A program made the translations under genes and the position numbers. Below, piece by piece: positions 1 to 11,300 of a DNA stretch of 64,000 nucleotides. The stretch is from Pleurocapsa minor GSE-CHR-MK 17-07R (GTDB lineage: Bacteria; Chloroflexota; Anaerolineae; Aggregatilineales; Phototrophicaceae). Position 1 is the stretch's first letter, and each line of letters opens with the position of its first letter. The DNA is taken from contig JAHHHY010000009.1 in the NCBI GenBank assembly GCA_019359125.1, positions 186,001 to 250,000 of the forward strand, written 5' to 3'. Below the pieces are notes generated by a model, which saw only the letters and a list, made by a program, of their open reading frames with translations, was not told the origin of the DNA and did no database searches.

Positions 1-1
1 G

Positions 2-2740
2 GAAGCGGTTTATCTGGGTCTCTCTGGCGCCGAACAGGCACTCGCGCGTCAGATTTTTCTGCGTCTCGTCACGCTGGGCGAAGGCACCGAAGATACGCGG
101 CGGCGCGTCCTGCGCTCTGAATTGAAAGCGCTGACGGACGACAGCGACCAGCTCGATGAAATTCTGGAAACCTTCGCCGCTTATCGCCTGTTCGCGCTGG
201 ATACTGATGTCGGGACGCGCTCTCCCACCGTAGAGATTGCGCATGAGGCGCTGCTGCGTGAATGGGAACGGCTGCGCAACTGGCTGAATGAAACCCGTGA
301 CGACATTAAAGTCCAGCGACAGCTTGCGCTGATGACGGACGAATGGCGCAGTGCCAATCAGGATGCCAGTTTCCTCGCCCATGGCGTGCGCCTGGCGCAG
401 TTCGAAGCCTGGTCAGAAACCAGCCGCCTTGCCCTGAACACGCATGAGCGCGCTTTTCTGTCTGCCAGCCTTGCACATCGAACCCGGGAAGCTGAGCTCG
501 AAACAGAACGGCAAACGCGCGAACGTCAACTGGAACGCCGGTCGCAGACCTTTCTGCGCGGGTTAGTCGCTGTGCTGGCGCTGGCAGGGATCATCGCCGC
601 GGTGCTGGCCATCAATGCCAGCAGTAGCGCGGCTGAAGCACAACGCGAACGCGATGCGGCACAGGTGGCTCGCGCGACCAGCGAGGCCAATTTCGCCCGC
701 GCCGAACAGCAGCGGCTGTACTTAAGCGCAAACGAGGCGATAGATCGCGGAGCAGGCGGAAACATTGGGTTGGCGCTGGCATTGCGCAGCCTGCAATATG
801 GCTACAGCCCCGGCGCGGAAGCCGCGATTATGCGCGCCAGCCGAGCGGGAACGACTATGCTGGAATTGACGGGCTTTGGTTTCGACATCTATGGCGTGCG
901 TTATTCGCCTGATGGCTCGATTATCGCTGCGTCCAGTGAAGGAGGCACCCGCATCTATGACGCGGAAAGCGGCACGGAATTACAGTTTTTGCCTGAAGAT
1001 ACTGCGATCGTGTGGACAATTGACTTTGCACCTGACGGCGGGACCCTGGTGACCCTCGCCAATTCGGGGACTGCACGCGTCTACGACACCGCGACATGGC
1101 AGGAAACCCATGCTTTCGAGATTGAACTGAATGTCTGGTTCGCCGATTTCTCGTATGATGGCACGCGGCTGGTGATCGGCGGCGACAGCTTTATTGACGT
1201 GAGGGACACGGCGACATGGGAACGCGTAGCACAATATGAGCGGCCGATAGACGAGGATACCCGCCTTCTCAGTGTGCTGTTTGGCGCGACAAATGTCGAA
1301 CGCTTCATCATGCGCCAGAATAACCGTATTGTGATTCGAGATGCATCGAACGGTGACCTGCTGTGCACTCCGCTTGATGCTGATGTACCAGACGATACCT
1401 ATACCTGGTGGTCTGAACGTGATCCGGTGTTCATGGTCGCCCCGGCGGACCCGATTGACGGCGCGTACCGCGGATACATTTATAACTACGAGACGTGTTC
1501 CCTGCTCACAACAGTCAGTGAACCTGATTACCGCATCTGGTACGGTGAATACGATCCCGTCAATGATCGTATGGTGACGATCAACTCCAACAGGGAGGTG
1601 GCGCAGTGGCAGATGTCCACCGGATATGAACTGGCGCGTTTCAGCGTACCCACCAACAGTTATGATCTCGATCTCTCACCTGATGGCACGCGCCTTGCCC
1701 TTGCCGATATTCCAGTTGCGCGCGTGATCAATCTGACATTTCCGGCGCAGCCTGAGTTCATCACGACCGAGCTGGCCAATACACATTTTCCGCGGTTTGC
1801 GCCCGATGGTGAAAGCATCTACATCGGCGCGTTTGGCGACGCCGGGCGTTATACGCTGGAGCCGGGCGCCCCCGCCATTCAACTGTATGAGCAGGCCATT
1901 CGCGCCTTTTCGGTCTCCACAGATGGGCGCTATCTTGGGGCAGCGCTTGAACTAACGAACACCGATGAGCATCCGCTGTTGTGGATCGACGCCAGCACAG
2001 GCGAAACGGTGCGTACTTTCGAGGGGTTCTCGCAGCTTGCAAATAACACCGATATTACGCGGGATGGCAGGCTTATGGCCAGCGGATCATTTGATCTGAC
2101 TGCCCGTATCTGGGATACTGCCACTGGCGCAGTCCTGCACGTGCTGGAGGGACATGAAGGGGTCATTCCCGCGGTCAGCTTTTCACCGGACGGCACGCAG
2201 CTGGCAACCAGCAGCAGCGACGGGACAGTACGTGTGTGGAATACTGTAACAGGTGCCTTGATCCGCATTATCGAAATTGGTGCACCGGTACCGTTTGTGA
2301 GCTATTCGCCTGACGGCACACTCATCGGGGCCACTAATGGCGATGGATTTGCCCATCTGTACGATGCCGAGACCGGCGAAGAACGCTTTCGTCTGGTTGG
2401 GCATACCGACGTTGCGTGGACGATTCGTTTTTCGCCGGATAGCAGTCTGGCAGTGACCACTGGATGGGACAGCAGCGCGCGTATCTGGGATACACGCACC
2501 GGCGCGCTCCTGCGCACCCTGACGAACGGCACTGGGAATGATGTGTACTATGCGGAGTTTTCACCCGATGGGCAGACCGTGCTGACAGGAAGCGAATTTG
2601 ATCATCGCGTGGCTTTGTACTCCGTTGATTTCAATGCGATGATCGCGGCGATGTGCGCACAACCCTTGCTCGATCTTAGCCCGGAACAGCGCACGCAGTA
2701 CGGCATCACAGACAGTGATCCGGTCTGCCCGCCACTGTAA
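2..2740 (+). CDS. nSTAND1-type NTPase C-terminal part - TM helix - WD40 repeat protein (5' truncated by window edge)
   Basis: Frame is open from base 2 (EAVYLGLSGAEQALARQIFLRLVTLGEGTEDTRRRVLRSEL...), typical of nSTAND1 proteins; hydrophobic helix FLRGLVAVLALAGIIAAVLAI; repeated WD40 signatures (FSPDGTQLATSSSDGTVRVWNT etc.). Confidence 0.85.
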   Translation, partial: EAVYLGLSGAEQALARQIFLRLVTLGEGTEDTRRRVLRSELKALTDDSDQLDEILETFAAYRLFALDTDVGTRSPTVEIAHEALLREWERLRNWLNETRDDIKVQRQLALMTDEWRSANQDASFLAHGVRLAQFEAWSETSRLALNTHERAFLSASLAHRTREAELETERQTRERQLERRSQTFLRGLVAVLALAGIIAAVLAINASSSAAEAQRERDAAQVARATSEANFARAEQQRLYLSANEAIDRGAGGNIGLALALRSLQYGYSPGAEAAIMRASRAGTTMLELTGFGFDIYGVRYSPDGSIIAASSEGGTRIYDAESGTELQFLPEDTAIVWTIDFAPDGGTLVTLANSGTARVYDTATWQETHAFEIELNVWFADFSYDGTRLVIGGDSFIDVRDTATWERVAQYERPIDEDTRLLSVLFGATNVERFIMRQNNRIVIRDASNGDLLCTPLDADVPDDTYTWWSERDPVFMVAPADPIDGAYRGYIYNYETCSLLTTVSEPDYRIWYGEYDPVNDRMVTINSNREVAQWQMSTGYELARFSVPTNSYDLDLSPDGTRLALADIPVARVINLTFPAQPEFITTELANTHFPRFAPDGESIYIGAFGDAGRYTLEPGAPAIQLYEQAIRAFSVSTDGRYLGAALELTNTDEHPLLWIDASTGETVRTFEGFSQLANNTDITRDGRLMASGSFDLTARIWDTATGAVLHVLEGHEGVIPAVSFSPDGTQLATSSSDGTVRVWNTVTGALIRIIEIGAPVPFVSYSPDGTLIGATNGDGFAHLYDAETGEERFRLVGHTDVAWTIRFSPDSSLAVTTGWDSSARIWDTRTGALLRTLTNGTGNDVYYAEFSPDGQTVLTGSEFDHRVALYSVDFNAMIAAMCAQPLLDLSPEQRTQYGITDSDPVCPPL

Positions 2741-2885
2741 GGCGGGGTATCGGAACAGATAGCACTGTCCTCAGTGTCACCGATCTGGGCAGGGATTAGC
2801 GGACAGAACATTTGTCACGCGGCGTGGAGCCCCTCGAAACCGGTAGGGCTGACTCAGGCTGTGATCACGAGGCCCGTGTGATCCC

Positions 2886-3776
2886 CTATAGTGGAGGCAT
2901 AGCAACTGCTGTTAACGGTTCCAGACGCAATGCTTCCAGCGTCAGCTTCCATATCTGCTCTGGCAGGTCGTCCCTGATGATGCTGCCAGGCCACGCCAAC
3001 GCTTTCCCTTTAGGATTGAAATAGCTGCCGCTTATGCCCTCTACATCTGCTGATGAGGCCAGATAAATTGACGAACGCGCTGCTTTCTCAGGCCTGGCAT
3101 TCGCCAGCATGAGGGAAAACAGCGCTCCCATCAGGCGTGCGACGGGCGTTTTCGTGCTGACCATATTGCGCGTCATGGCGGTATCCGCCAGGCCGGGAAA
3201 CGTGACGTTCAGGGTGACCCCACTCCCTTGCAGATGCTGTGCGAAGGCATAGCTTCCTGCCATCATGATATTTTTCGCTGGTCCATATCCGATTTTTGCC
3301 TGATCCGCCAATGGTTTACGCAGATTGGCGATGTCCACGCCGCCTGCGCCTGGCATGCCGCCTGTCACATTGATCACGCGCCCATTCCCCGATGCGCGCA
3401 GCAATGGCAGCAGATGGTAGGTGAGCAGCGCCGGTACCAGATGGTTGACCACGAGAGCCGCCTGAAACCCTTCTTCGGTATCCACGCGACTGGCGGGGAT
3501 CATGCCCGCATTGTTGATCAGGACGTCCAACCGCGAAAATCGACTGCGGAAGGTGTCAATGAGTCTGTGCGTCTGCGAAATGAGCGATAAGTCACTGAGG
3601 ATCAGATCGATATTCTGGTGACCGCTGGCTTCCTGAATATCGCGCACAGCCGCCTTGCCACGTTCTGCATCTCGTCCGCTGACGACGACGTGCGCGCCGA
3701 GTTTCGCCAGCCCGATAGCCGTCTGTTTGCCGATACCGCCAGTTCCGCCTGTAATCAGGACCGTTTTGCCGTGCAT
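2886..3776 (-). CDS. SDR family oxidoreductase
   Basis: TGGTGGIGKQTA Rossmann motif, NNAG, YGPAKN (YxxxK). Confidence 0.9.
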   Translation of the reverse strand: MHGKTVLITGGTGGIGKQTAIGLAKLGAHVVVSGRDAERGKAAVRDIQEASGHQNIDLILSDLSLISQTHRLIDTFRSRFSRLDVLINNAGMIPASRVDTEEGFQAALVVNHLVPALLTYHLLPLLRASGNGRVINVTGGMPGAGGVDIANLRKPLADQAKIGYGPAKNIMMAGSYAFAQHLQGSGVTLNVTFPGLADTAMTRNMVSTKTPVARLMGALFSLMLANARPEKAARSSIYLASSADVEGISGSYFNPKGKALAWPGSIIRDDLPEQIWKLTLEALRLEPLTAVAMPPL

Positions 3777-3818
3777 GGGAGTGTCTCCTTTGAGACTTGG
3801 ATTTACAGCGACAGCGCA

Positions 3819-4433
3819 TTACGCCGAAAGGACGCCTTGCCTGCGCGCAGGCCTGACGATGCGCAGCATCAGGGTCAGCAGGAAATACCCTGTCACTACA
3901 AAGGTCAGTCCGAACGTCGCAAACAGAAAGCCCGCTTTGATGCGCGTGAAGATCAGCCCTAATTCCATAAGCTGGAGGGCATTAGCGGCTGAAGGATCGG
4001 AGACCACCACGACAAAACACAGATTCTCGAACCAATCGAACACGCCAACGCCCCACGGAATCAGCAGGAATGGACTGGCGATCAAAAGATCAGTCCATCG
4101 GTTTTTACGTCGACTCAGAAAGTACGCCCACAGCAGCGAGAGCGCGCCAAACACAAGGGGAGGCATCAGATTGTCGAGGATGAAAAATACCCAGTAGAAC
4201 AGCCGCGCCTCAGACGAGTACGTCATGATCTGGTCGATGGCCTGCGTCGCAGTCAGGAGCGAGGACGTGTTTTGCAGGTCGATGGGCAGAAAACCGGCAA
4301 CCTGTTCAAACTGGCTGCCGAACGCGCTGAGGGTGAGCAGCCAGCTCACATTCAGGGTGACGATGAGGGCGAGAATCACCCACAGGCTCGTCATTCTTCC
4401 AAAATTGAGGATCCATGTACGCATTACTGTCAT
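3819..4433 (-). CDS. hypothetical integral membrane protein
   Basis: 204-aa ORF with several hydrophobic segments; co-oriented with neighbours. Confidence 0.6.
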   Translation of the reverse strand: MTVMRTWILNFGRMTSLWVILALIVTLNVSWLLTLSAFGSQFEQVAGFLPIDLQNTSSLLTATQAIDQIMTYSSEARLFYWVFFILDNLMPPLVFGALSLLWAYFLSRRKNRWTDLLIASPFLLIPWGVGVFDWFENLCFVVVVSDPSAANALQLMELGLIFTRIKAGFLFATFGLTFVVTGYFLLTLMLRIVRPARRQGVLSA

Positions 4434-4463
4434 GCTGTCATCTCCTGAAAGATACTTCGATGG

Positions 4464-4886
4464 TCAAAGTGGGACGAAGACAAATCGTCCGAAGGCGATA
4501 AAAGCTGCTGCAAGTGCCAGCGTAAGCGGTCCTACCACCAGGCTGGGCTCGTGGCGCCGCAGATGAACGACGATCGCGCCGAGCATTAGCACGGCTAACC
4601 CGATGGCTGCCAGCGGCGTGAGCGCAGGCAGGATGCCTGTTAACGCGGGCAGGATCAGCCCTATCCCACCCAACAGCTCCAAAAGTCCAATCAGCCGCAC
4701 ATGACTCGCGCTGAAATCTTTGACCCACCCCATGTTTTGTCGGCCCGTTTGCGTCACCGATGCGAGCATCTTCTCGCGCGGCACTGCCACTTTCAGAACG
4801 CCAACCATGATGAACACAAGACCCAGCAGCAATTGCACTATCCACAGAACGGTATTCATCGCGGAATACACCTTTCGCTGATACAT
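4464..4886 (-). CDS. DoxX family protein
   Basis: 140 aa, four TM segments, DoxX-like pattern LLGLVFIMVGVLKV...RLIGLLELLGGIGLILPA. Confidence 0.8.
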   Translation of the reverse strand: MYQRKVYSAMNTVLWIVQLLLGLVFIMVGVLKVAVPREKMLASVTQTGRQNMGWVKDFSASHVRLIGLLELLGGIGLILPALTGILPALTPLAAIGLAVLMLGAIVVHLRRHEPSLVVGPLTLALAAAFIAFGRFVFVPL

Positions 4887-4921
4887 ACAGGAACGTACGT
4901 TGGCACCCAGTCTTGAGGGCC

Positions 4922-5733
4922 CTAACGCTCGCTCGTGCGCTGTCGCAAACTGGAAACAGCGAACGTAAAGGTGACGATGCCGAGAACAATGGCGATCGCA
5001 ATGCCAAGGACGATTTCGCCCGTGTTGCCCCAGCCATCAAGCAGAATCGTGCGCATTGCCTGCAGAATGTAGGTGATGGGATTGATCTGGGCGGCGGTTT
5101 TAATCCACCCTTGCAGCAGTTCGAAGGGCACAAAGGCCGCCGTCAACAGGGTGAGCGGGAAAAACAGAAACGAGATCCCCTGGGTGGCAGCGGGATTGCC
5201 CGTGCGCAGCCCGACGCCGACTGTCAGGCCAGCCAATGCGTTGCCCACCAGCATCGCCATGCCGATGATCGCCAGGATGCCAGCAATGCCCGTCGGCGGG
5301 TTTAGCCCCAGCAGAGCACCCCGACCAGGGTGACCAAAGCTGTTTGCACACCCAGCACGATTGCACCCGCGAACATAGCGCCGAGCAGCACCGCGCCGCG
5401 ATTTACCGGCGTGAGCATCAGCTTGTCGAAGTAGCCGCTGGCGACATCCTGAACGATGGATTGTCCGGCGATGCCAGAGCTGCTGAGTGCGGAATTCAGG
5501 ACTGCCCCTGGCAGGATAAACGCCAGGTAACTTTTTCCGATCAGGCCGGGGATGAAGTCCGACGCGCCACCCAGCGATGCCAGGTAGATCAGCAGGGTGA
5601 ACACACTCAGGACCAGGCCCGGAAGGTATGATCCGGGTGTCCGCAGGATGGTACGAATGGTGCGGGTCGTCAGGGCTGCCACCTGAATCAAAAAGGGCGT
5701 GCTGACATCGTTGGTTATCGTGATCGGGGTCAT
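4922..5733 (-). pseudogene. ABC-2 type transporter permease with an apparent frameshift near 5305-5320
   Basis: N-terminal half in frame of ORF 5302..5733 (MTPITITNDVS...VTLVGVLCWG*), C-terminal half in frame of ORF 4922..5821 (LLGLNPPTGIAGILAIIGMAMLVGNALAGLTVGVGLRTGNPAATQGISFLFFPLTLLTAAFVPFELLQG...); together they make a normal permease. Confidence 0.75.
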
Positions 5734-5771
5734 ATAGTTGTCTCCTTGTCGAACCTTCAGAAATGGAACGG

Positions 5772-6785
5772 TTACGTGCTAATCGGCTGCGTTTGTTCAA
5801 ATGACCGTTTGGCATCATCAACGGCCAGTCGCTGCCCGGTCACTTCGAGAAAAACATCGTCGAGGGTGGGTTGAGAGAGCGTCAGCAGGGTCATCTCCAG
5901 CCCGGCGGTTTGCAGGCGATTGGCGACCACGGCGACAGCCGCGGCAGCGTTGTTCAGATAAAGGCGCAGCGTTGATCCATCCGTTTGAGTGGGCGCAGTC
6001 GAAAGATCCGCGAGGACCGATTTGCCACGTTGAACATCTTCGGCGTTCCGAAAAGTCACATTGATCGCCTCAGAACCGATCTGTGCTTTCAATGCCCGTG
6101 GCGTCCCTTCGGCGACCAGCGCACCACCGTTGATGATGGCCACGCGGTCCGCGAATTCATCTGCCTCCTCCAGATACTGCGTGGTCAGGAAGATGGTCAT
6201 CCCTAACTCTGCGTTCAGCCGGCGCACTTCTGCCCAGATGTCGCGGCGGCTTGCCGGGTCAAGCCCTGTCGTTGGCTCATCCAGAAAAAGAATGCGCGGC
6301 TCATGAACCAGCGCCAGCGCCAGGTCCAGCCGTCGTCGCATTCCCCCGCTGTACTGCCCGACACGCCGACTCTGCGTTTTGGGGTCGGTCAGTTTCACCA
6401 GCTCCAGGAGTTCTTCGGCGCGCGCTGCGGCTTGTCTGGAGGTCCTGCCAAACATACGCCCCTGCAAAATGAGGAGTTCCCTGGATTTCATCAGCGGATC
6501 AAGCCCGACTTCCTGCAGGGCGACCCCGGTCACACGCCGAATTTGCGCCGCTTCAGAGGCAATGTTGAAGCCTCCAATCAGGGCGGTTCCGCTGGTAGGG
6601 CGTGCAAGCGTGGTCAGGATTTTCACGACAGTACTTTTGCCAGCACCGTTCGGACCAAGAAATCCGAAGATTTCCCCGGATGCGACCTGAAATGACACCC
6701 CTTTCACGGCTTCAAAAGTGCCATAACGCTTCACCAGTTTTTCGACCACGATCTCATGATTCAACACAGAGCATCCTTTCAACAC
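5772..6785 (-). CDS. ABC transporter ATP-binding protein (DrrA-like)
   Basis: Walker A GPNGAGKST, signature YSGGMRRRLDLA, Walker B ILFLDEPTTGLDP. Confidence 0.92.
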   Translation of the reverse strand: MLKGCSVLNHEIVVEKLVKRYGTFEAVKGVSFQVASGEIFGFLGPNGAGKSTVVKILTTLARPTSGTALIGGFNIASEAAQIRRVTGVALQEVGLDPLMKSRELLILQGRMFGRTSRQAAARAEELLELVKLTDPKTQSRRVGQYSGGMRRRLDLALALVHEPRILFLDEPTTGLDPASRRDIWAEVRRLNAELGMTIFLTTQYLEEADEFADRVAIINGGALVAEGTPRALKAQIGSEAINVTFRNAEDVQRGKSVLADLSTAPTQTDGSTLRLYLNNAAAAVAVVANRLQTAGLEMTLLTLSQPTLDDVFLEVTGQRLAVDDAKRSFEQTQPIST

Positions 6786-6845
6786 GAGCCTGCCAAAGAT
6801 TTGACAGGTTTTCAGGGCAAAATAGCAGGGCCTGCTTCGTACTGT

Positions 6846-6869
6846 AAACTACCTAATTATTGGTAGTTT
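6846..6869. promoter_or_regulatory. putative TetR operator 1 (upstream of ABC operon)
   Basis: Perfect 8-bp arms AAACTACC-N8-GGTAGTTT; related copy at 7476-7499. Confidence 0.65.
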
Positions 6870-6887
6870 TCACAGGCAAAAAAAATT

Positions 6888-7472
6888 TCAGCGCGACTGA
6901 AGTCCCCGAATCAGGACCTCGATGATCTGATCGGCAGCCTGGTCTTTGCTGAAATACTGCTCATTGGTTGGCGCGTTCCTGATCCCCTCGATCAGCGACA
7001 GGAATGCCCCCACGAGCAAGCCAGCATGAGGGAGTGGCAGATCTGTTTCCTGCTGAGCCTGCATAAAGATTTGCTCAAGGGGCATCAACATGGCGCGATA
7101 CATACTCATCATCAGCTGGTCCGCGTGAACTTTACTGATCTCCGGCATATCGGACTGAATGACGCGCGTCACATTCATGGGGGGCTGTGAGAGCAACCAG
7201 TGGGTCACCGCGTGAAGCTGTCCCTGCCAGTTTAGCGCCTCGTTCTGCATCACTTCACGCAGTCCTTCACGATGCCGTTGCAGGCTGCGTTCCGTCACCT
7301 CGACGAACAATTCTTCCTTGCCCTTGACGTGGTAATAGAGTGATGCCTGTTTCATGTCCAGGTCCTGCGCGATATCACGCAGCGTCACTGAGCTATAGCC
7401 GCGCTGACTAAACAGACGTTCGGCCGCATCGAGCACGCGTTCACGGGATAACGAATGTGTTGAATCATTCAT
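6888..7472 (-). CDS. TetR/AcrR family transcriptional regulator
   Basis: N-terminal HTH RVLDAAERLFSQRGYSSVTLRDIAQDLDMKQASLYYHVKGKEEL. Confidence 0.92.
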   Translation of the reverse strand: MNDSTHSLSRERVLDAAERLFSQRGYSSVTLRDIAQDLDMKQASLYYHVKGKEELFVEVTERSLQRHREGLREVMQNEALNWQGQLHAVTHWLLSQPPMNVTRVIQSDMPEISKVHADQLMMSMYRAMLMPLEQIFMQAQQETDLPLPHAGLLVGAFLSLIEGIRNAPTNEQYFSKDQAADQIIEVLIRGLQSR

Positions 7473-7475
7473 GCT

Positions 7476-7499
7476 TGCCTACCTAACATTTGATAGTTT
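7476..7499. promoter_or_regulatory. putative TetR operator 2 (immediately upstream of tetR start)
   Basis: TGCCTACCTAACATTTGATAGTTT, 17/24 identical to operator 1; 4-27 bp upstream of the start codon at 7472. Confidence 0.55.
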
Positions 7500-7739
7500 A
7501 GAGCATTCGGGATACTGTGTCAAGGAGGTATCTGATTTGCACACTTTATACCACCGATTCCTGGCCTCAGGTACAACCTGCTTAATCATTTCCTGGCCAG
7601 TTCACAGGTTCATGGTACTCTCAAACGACTCATGCAGGCATACCCTGATTATGCCAAAAGGCCCGCTGGAATCATTCAAGCGCCGCATTGCTGTGCGATT
7701 TCACAGATTCTCATTTCCCCTGATTGCAGCGGTTACCCG

Positions 7740-8048
7740 TCAGCGCGTCCGGTCGTGAGGCTGCATGTCCACGCTGAGTCGGATCGTCACCACATCGCCC
7801 TCGTTCAGACTTTCGCGTTTGCGAACCATATCTTTGAGCGGCACCAGGTACAGCGCGTCTTTGGGAATCAGCGAGGTTTTCCACTGCGTTCTGCCCACCT
7901 GAACCGCCACCGGGATGACGCCCCAGCCGTAGGTCACCAGCCCCGATATCGCCTTGATGTCGCGGCTGTGCTCTTCGGGAACGGTCACGAAGTAAAACGG
8001 GGAAGGCCCACGCCAGTACCAGATTTCGCCGTCAAATTCGATATCCAT
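7740..8048 (-). CDS. DUF1905-like domain protein
   Basis: MDIEFDGEIWYWRGPSPFYFVTVPEEHS...GWGVIPVAVQVGRTQWKTSLIPKDALYLVPLK; internal ATG at 8048 preferred over the longer ORF. Confidence 0.8.
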   Translation of the reverse strand: MDIEFDGEIWYWRGPSPFYFVTVPEEHSRDIKAISGLVTYGWGVIPVAVQVGRTQWKTSLIPKDALYLVPLKDMVRKRESLNEGDVVTIRLSVDMQPHDRTR

Positions 8049-8359
8049 GGAATCATCCCGTCTGTTCACTGGTTGAACTACCTGTCCATCTCTTAAGGAT
8101 AGCATTGATAGACCCAGCGACAGCCAGAAATGGGCATAGCTGTGAATATGCCTCATCCGAAACTAAATACGCAGGGCGCTATGTAGTGACCAATAGTCTC
8201 CGCGTTGCAGAATGGGCGTGCGTGCACGTAGTTCTGTGATAACAGAATCACCTGTTGCGGGCAGGTTTGACGACGGGAATGCGTATAGAAGCAATACATC
8301 TTCAAAACGGATATTACTATTAATATAAACATATCCGACACAGTCACAGGGTGAATTTT

Positions 8360-11300
8360 ATGCGTTTGGCCATATTTGTCATCGTGTTGCTCGCCCTGTG
8401 CGCAAATGGCGCAAATGCCCAGACTGAAATCAGCCTTGTACAGCGGATTCCGGATGCTGGTGCCGTCAATATTGCGACGGATGGCGCCATCACCGTGGTG
8501 TTTTCGCAGCCAGTGATCGCGCTGCTTGGCATCGAGGATAGCGCGGCGCTCCCCGATCCCGTCAACATCATTCCGGACATTGCTGGCACAGGCGAGTGGT
8601 TGAACACTGTCATCTGGCGTTTCACCCCAGATGAGCCATTTCCCGCCAGCAGCGTCATTACGGTTGAAACGGATCCGTCATTCAGAAGCGCCGAAGGAGA
8701 CGCTATCGCGGCGGACCGATGGCAGTTCACCACACGAACACCTCGAATCAATTATGTTGAACTTTATGATGGTGAGGGGCCAAAGCGCGCGGAGACACCC
8801 CTTGGCCTGGACTGGTCCATTGTGCTGGGATTTAGCCAGCCGATCGATCCCCGTGCCTTTGTTCAATTGATCGCCTTACGGGATGCCGATGGCGCGCCCG
8901 TGCTGATGACGTATGAACAGCCAAATGACAGAAGCATTCTTGTGAATCCTGTAGACCTGCTGGAGATGGACGAGGAATATACGATTTTCGTTTCGGATAT
9001 CAGGGATGGTCAGCGTTTGCTGGAAGCGCCTTTCACACAGACCTTCCGCACCATCCCATTTCCCTCTGTCGTCAGCGTTTATCCGGAAGCGGATCGTCAC
9101 ATCAGCATTGACGAGGTCGCCAGCGGCGCACAGATGCAGTTTGCCACGACGATGGACCTTGATTCCCTGCGTGGCTTACTTCAGCTTGAACCCGACACCG
9201 TGGCGTGGCAGCCGCGGGCGGATCGGTACGACCTGTCGAAATTTTATATCGACTTTGAGCCCACTGTGGGCGAGACCTACACGATCACCTTGCTGCCAGG
9301 GGCACTAGACGTGTATGGAAATGCGATTACGTCTGAAATAACCTGGTCATTTACAGTGACGGAGCCCCTGCCGCTACAGATATCCCTGCATGCGTATCCG
9401 GTCATCCGCAACAGCTTCAGCGTCACTAATGCGTACCGCGAGGATACGCGTATGGCGATGAGGGTCTCTGGTGATGAAGACCTGATCGGAACTATGGAAC
9501 TGTATCGTGCCGGAGACATCGCAGAAAGCATGGGGGCCGTCCCTGAAGAAGACGCCAGCTATCCCCGTGAAAGTCTCGTGCGTGCATTATCGGAAAATGG
9601 CGATCTGGTACGCACCTGGCAGCAGACCTTCAACGGTGGTGGCGGCATGACCAGTTCGGAAATTCTGCTTGCGGGAGAAACAGGTGGCAGGCTGGAGCCA
9701 GGACTGTACGTCGTGCAGACTGATTTCTCTCCGACAGATCCCGACAGCCGGATTCGGGATTCGAATCTGCTGCTTGCCGTGTCCACGGCCATCCTGACCG
9801 TACAGCGCGGCCCAACCGAGACGCTGGTATGGGTGACCGATATGGAAACCGGTCTCCCTGTCCGCGCGGCGCTCGTGTCTGTCTATGGGCTGGATAGCAC
9901 ACCCGCGCGCGCCTATACAGACCACAACGGTATCGCACGAGTAGCAAAAGTGACCCTGCCGGAGCCTGGTTGCTATTTCGAGTGTTACCCCCGAGATTAT
10001 GTGATGGTCACCGCCGAAGCACCGGGCGTGTATGGGGCATGGTATACAGAGTATGTCATCTTTGCCCAAGCGGAAGTCGGCAATCTGTATACCGACCGCA
10101 GCGTGTATCGTCCCGGCGAAACGGTTTACTTCCGTGGCGTGCTGCGCGATCGAGCCGATATGACGTATACAATCCCGCAGGATCGGCAGATTGTTATGCA
10201 GATCTGTACCCAGGGGAATCTGTGCCTGACGGATAGTGAGGGTCTGTTTCGGAGGAATGTAACTATTTCCAGCATGGGAACCTTCAACGGCAGCGTCACA
10301 CTGCCCGAAGACGCTCCCCCCGGCGAGTACTTCATCGAGACGGACTCAGGCTTTGTCCCCTATGAGAACATCTCATGCTGGGATTCCTTTTTTGGCGAGC
10401 CATACTGTGATTCGTATCCTTCTCGGGGAACGCAGTTCAGGGTCGCCACCTTTGAAACCCCGGAATTTGAAATGACGGCTGCGCCAGCCGCCCCTGAAGG
10501 GATGCAGGGAGAACCGCTGGGTGTTGTGGTCAATGCGACGCTTTTCAGCGGTGGTCCGCTTCAGGATGCGGCGGTGACATGGCGTATCAGCGCCTATGCG
10601 AGGGCATTCCAGTACGAGGATTACGCTTTCGCTGACCCAGAGGTAGGCGGAGGATACTACGGCGACAATCGTGCTATGCAGATGACTCTTACCACAGGTG
10701 CAGATGGCAGCGCCATCATTCCGACGGAACAGATCACGGGGGCAGCGCCTCTCCAGGTGCAAATGCATGTGCAGGTGGCGGAGGGTGCGGAAAGCCACGA
10801 CGCCAATCTTGACTTCTATCTGCACTCCACTGACGTGTATGTGGGTCTCCGCAGACCGCAGGCACGCGCAGAACAGGGCAGCGAGGTCGCGCTCGATGTC
10901 ATTACAGTGACACGAGACCGACAGATCGCCCCGAATCGGCCGGTTGCCTATACTGTCGAGCATTTGCGGCGGGAACAGCGCCCCGGTGATATGTATGGTT
11001 ATTATGTGATCGAGACGATTGTCACACCGGTCAGCAGCGGCCGGGTGATGACCGGTCACGATGGCAGCGCCTCAATTCCCGTCCTGCTGGAGGAAGTGGG
11101 TCGCTATCGGGTGCGCGCTGAAACGCTTGATGACGAGGGTCGCCTGCACAGCAGCGTGATCGAAATTGCGGTTGGCCCGGACCCCGTCATTCCGTTTCAG
11201 GCAGTGACCTACGAGGACAAGACATTTGCCATCACGCCAGATCGCGCGGGCTATCGGCCGGGCGACACCGCCCGACTGAGTATCCAGACACCGGGCAGCG

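Noticed and set aside
5295-5330. Programmed ribosomal frameshift in the ABC permease
   Set aside because: No convincing slippery heptamer or downstream pseudoknot seen; one missing base is the simpler explanation.
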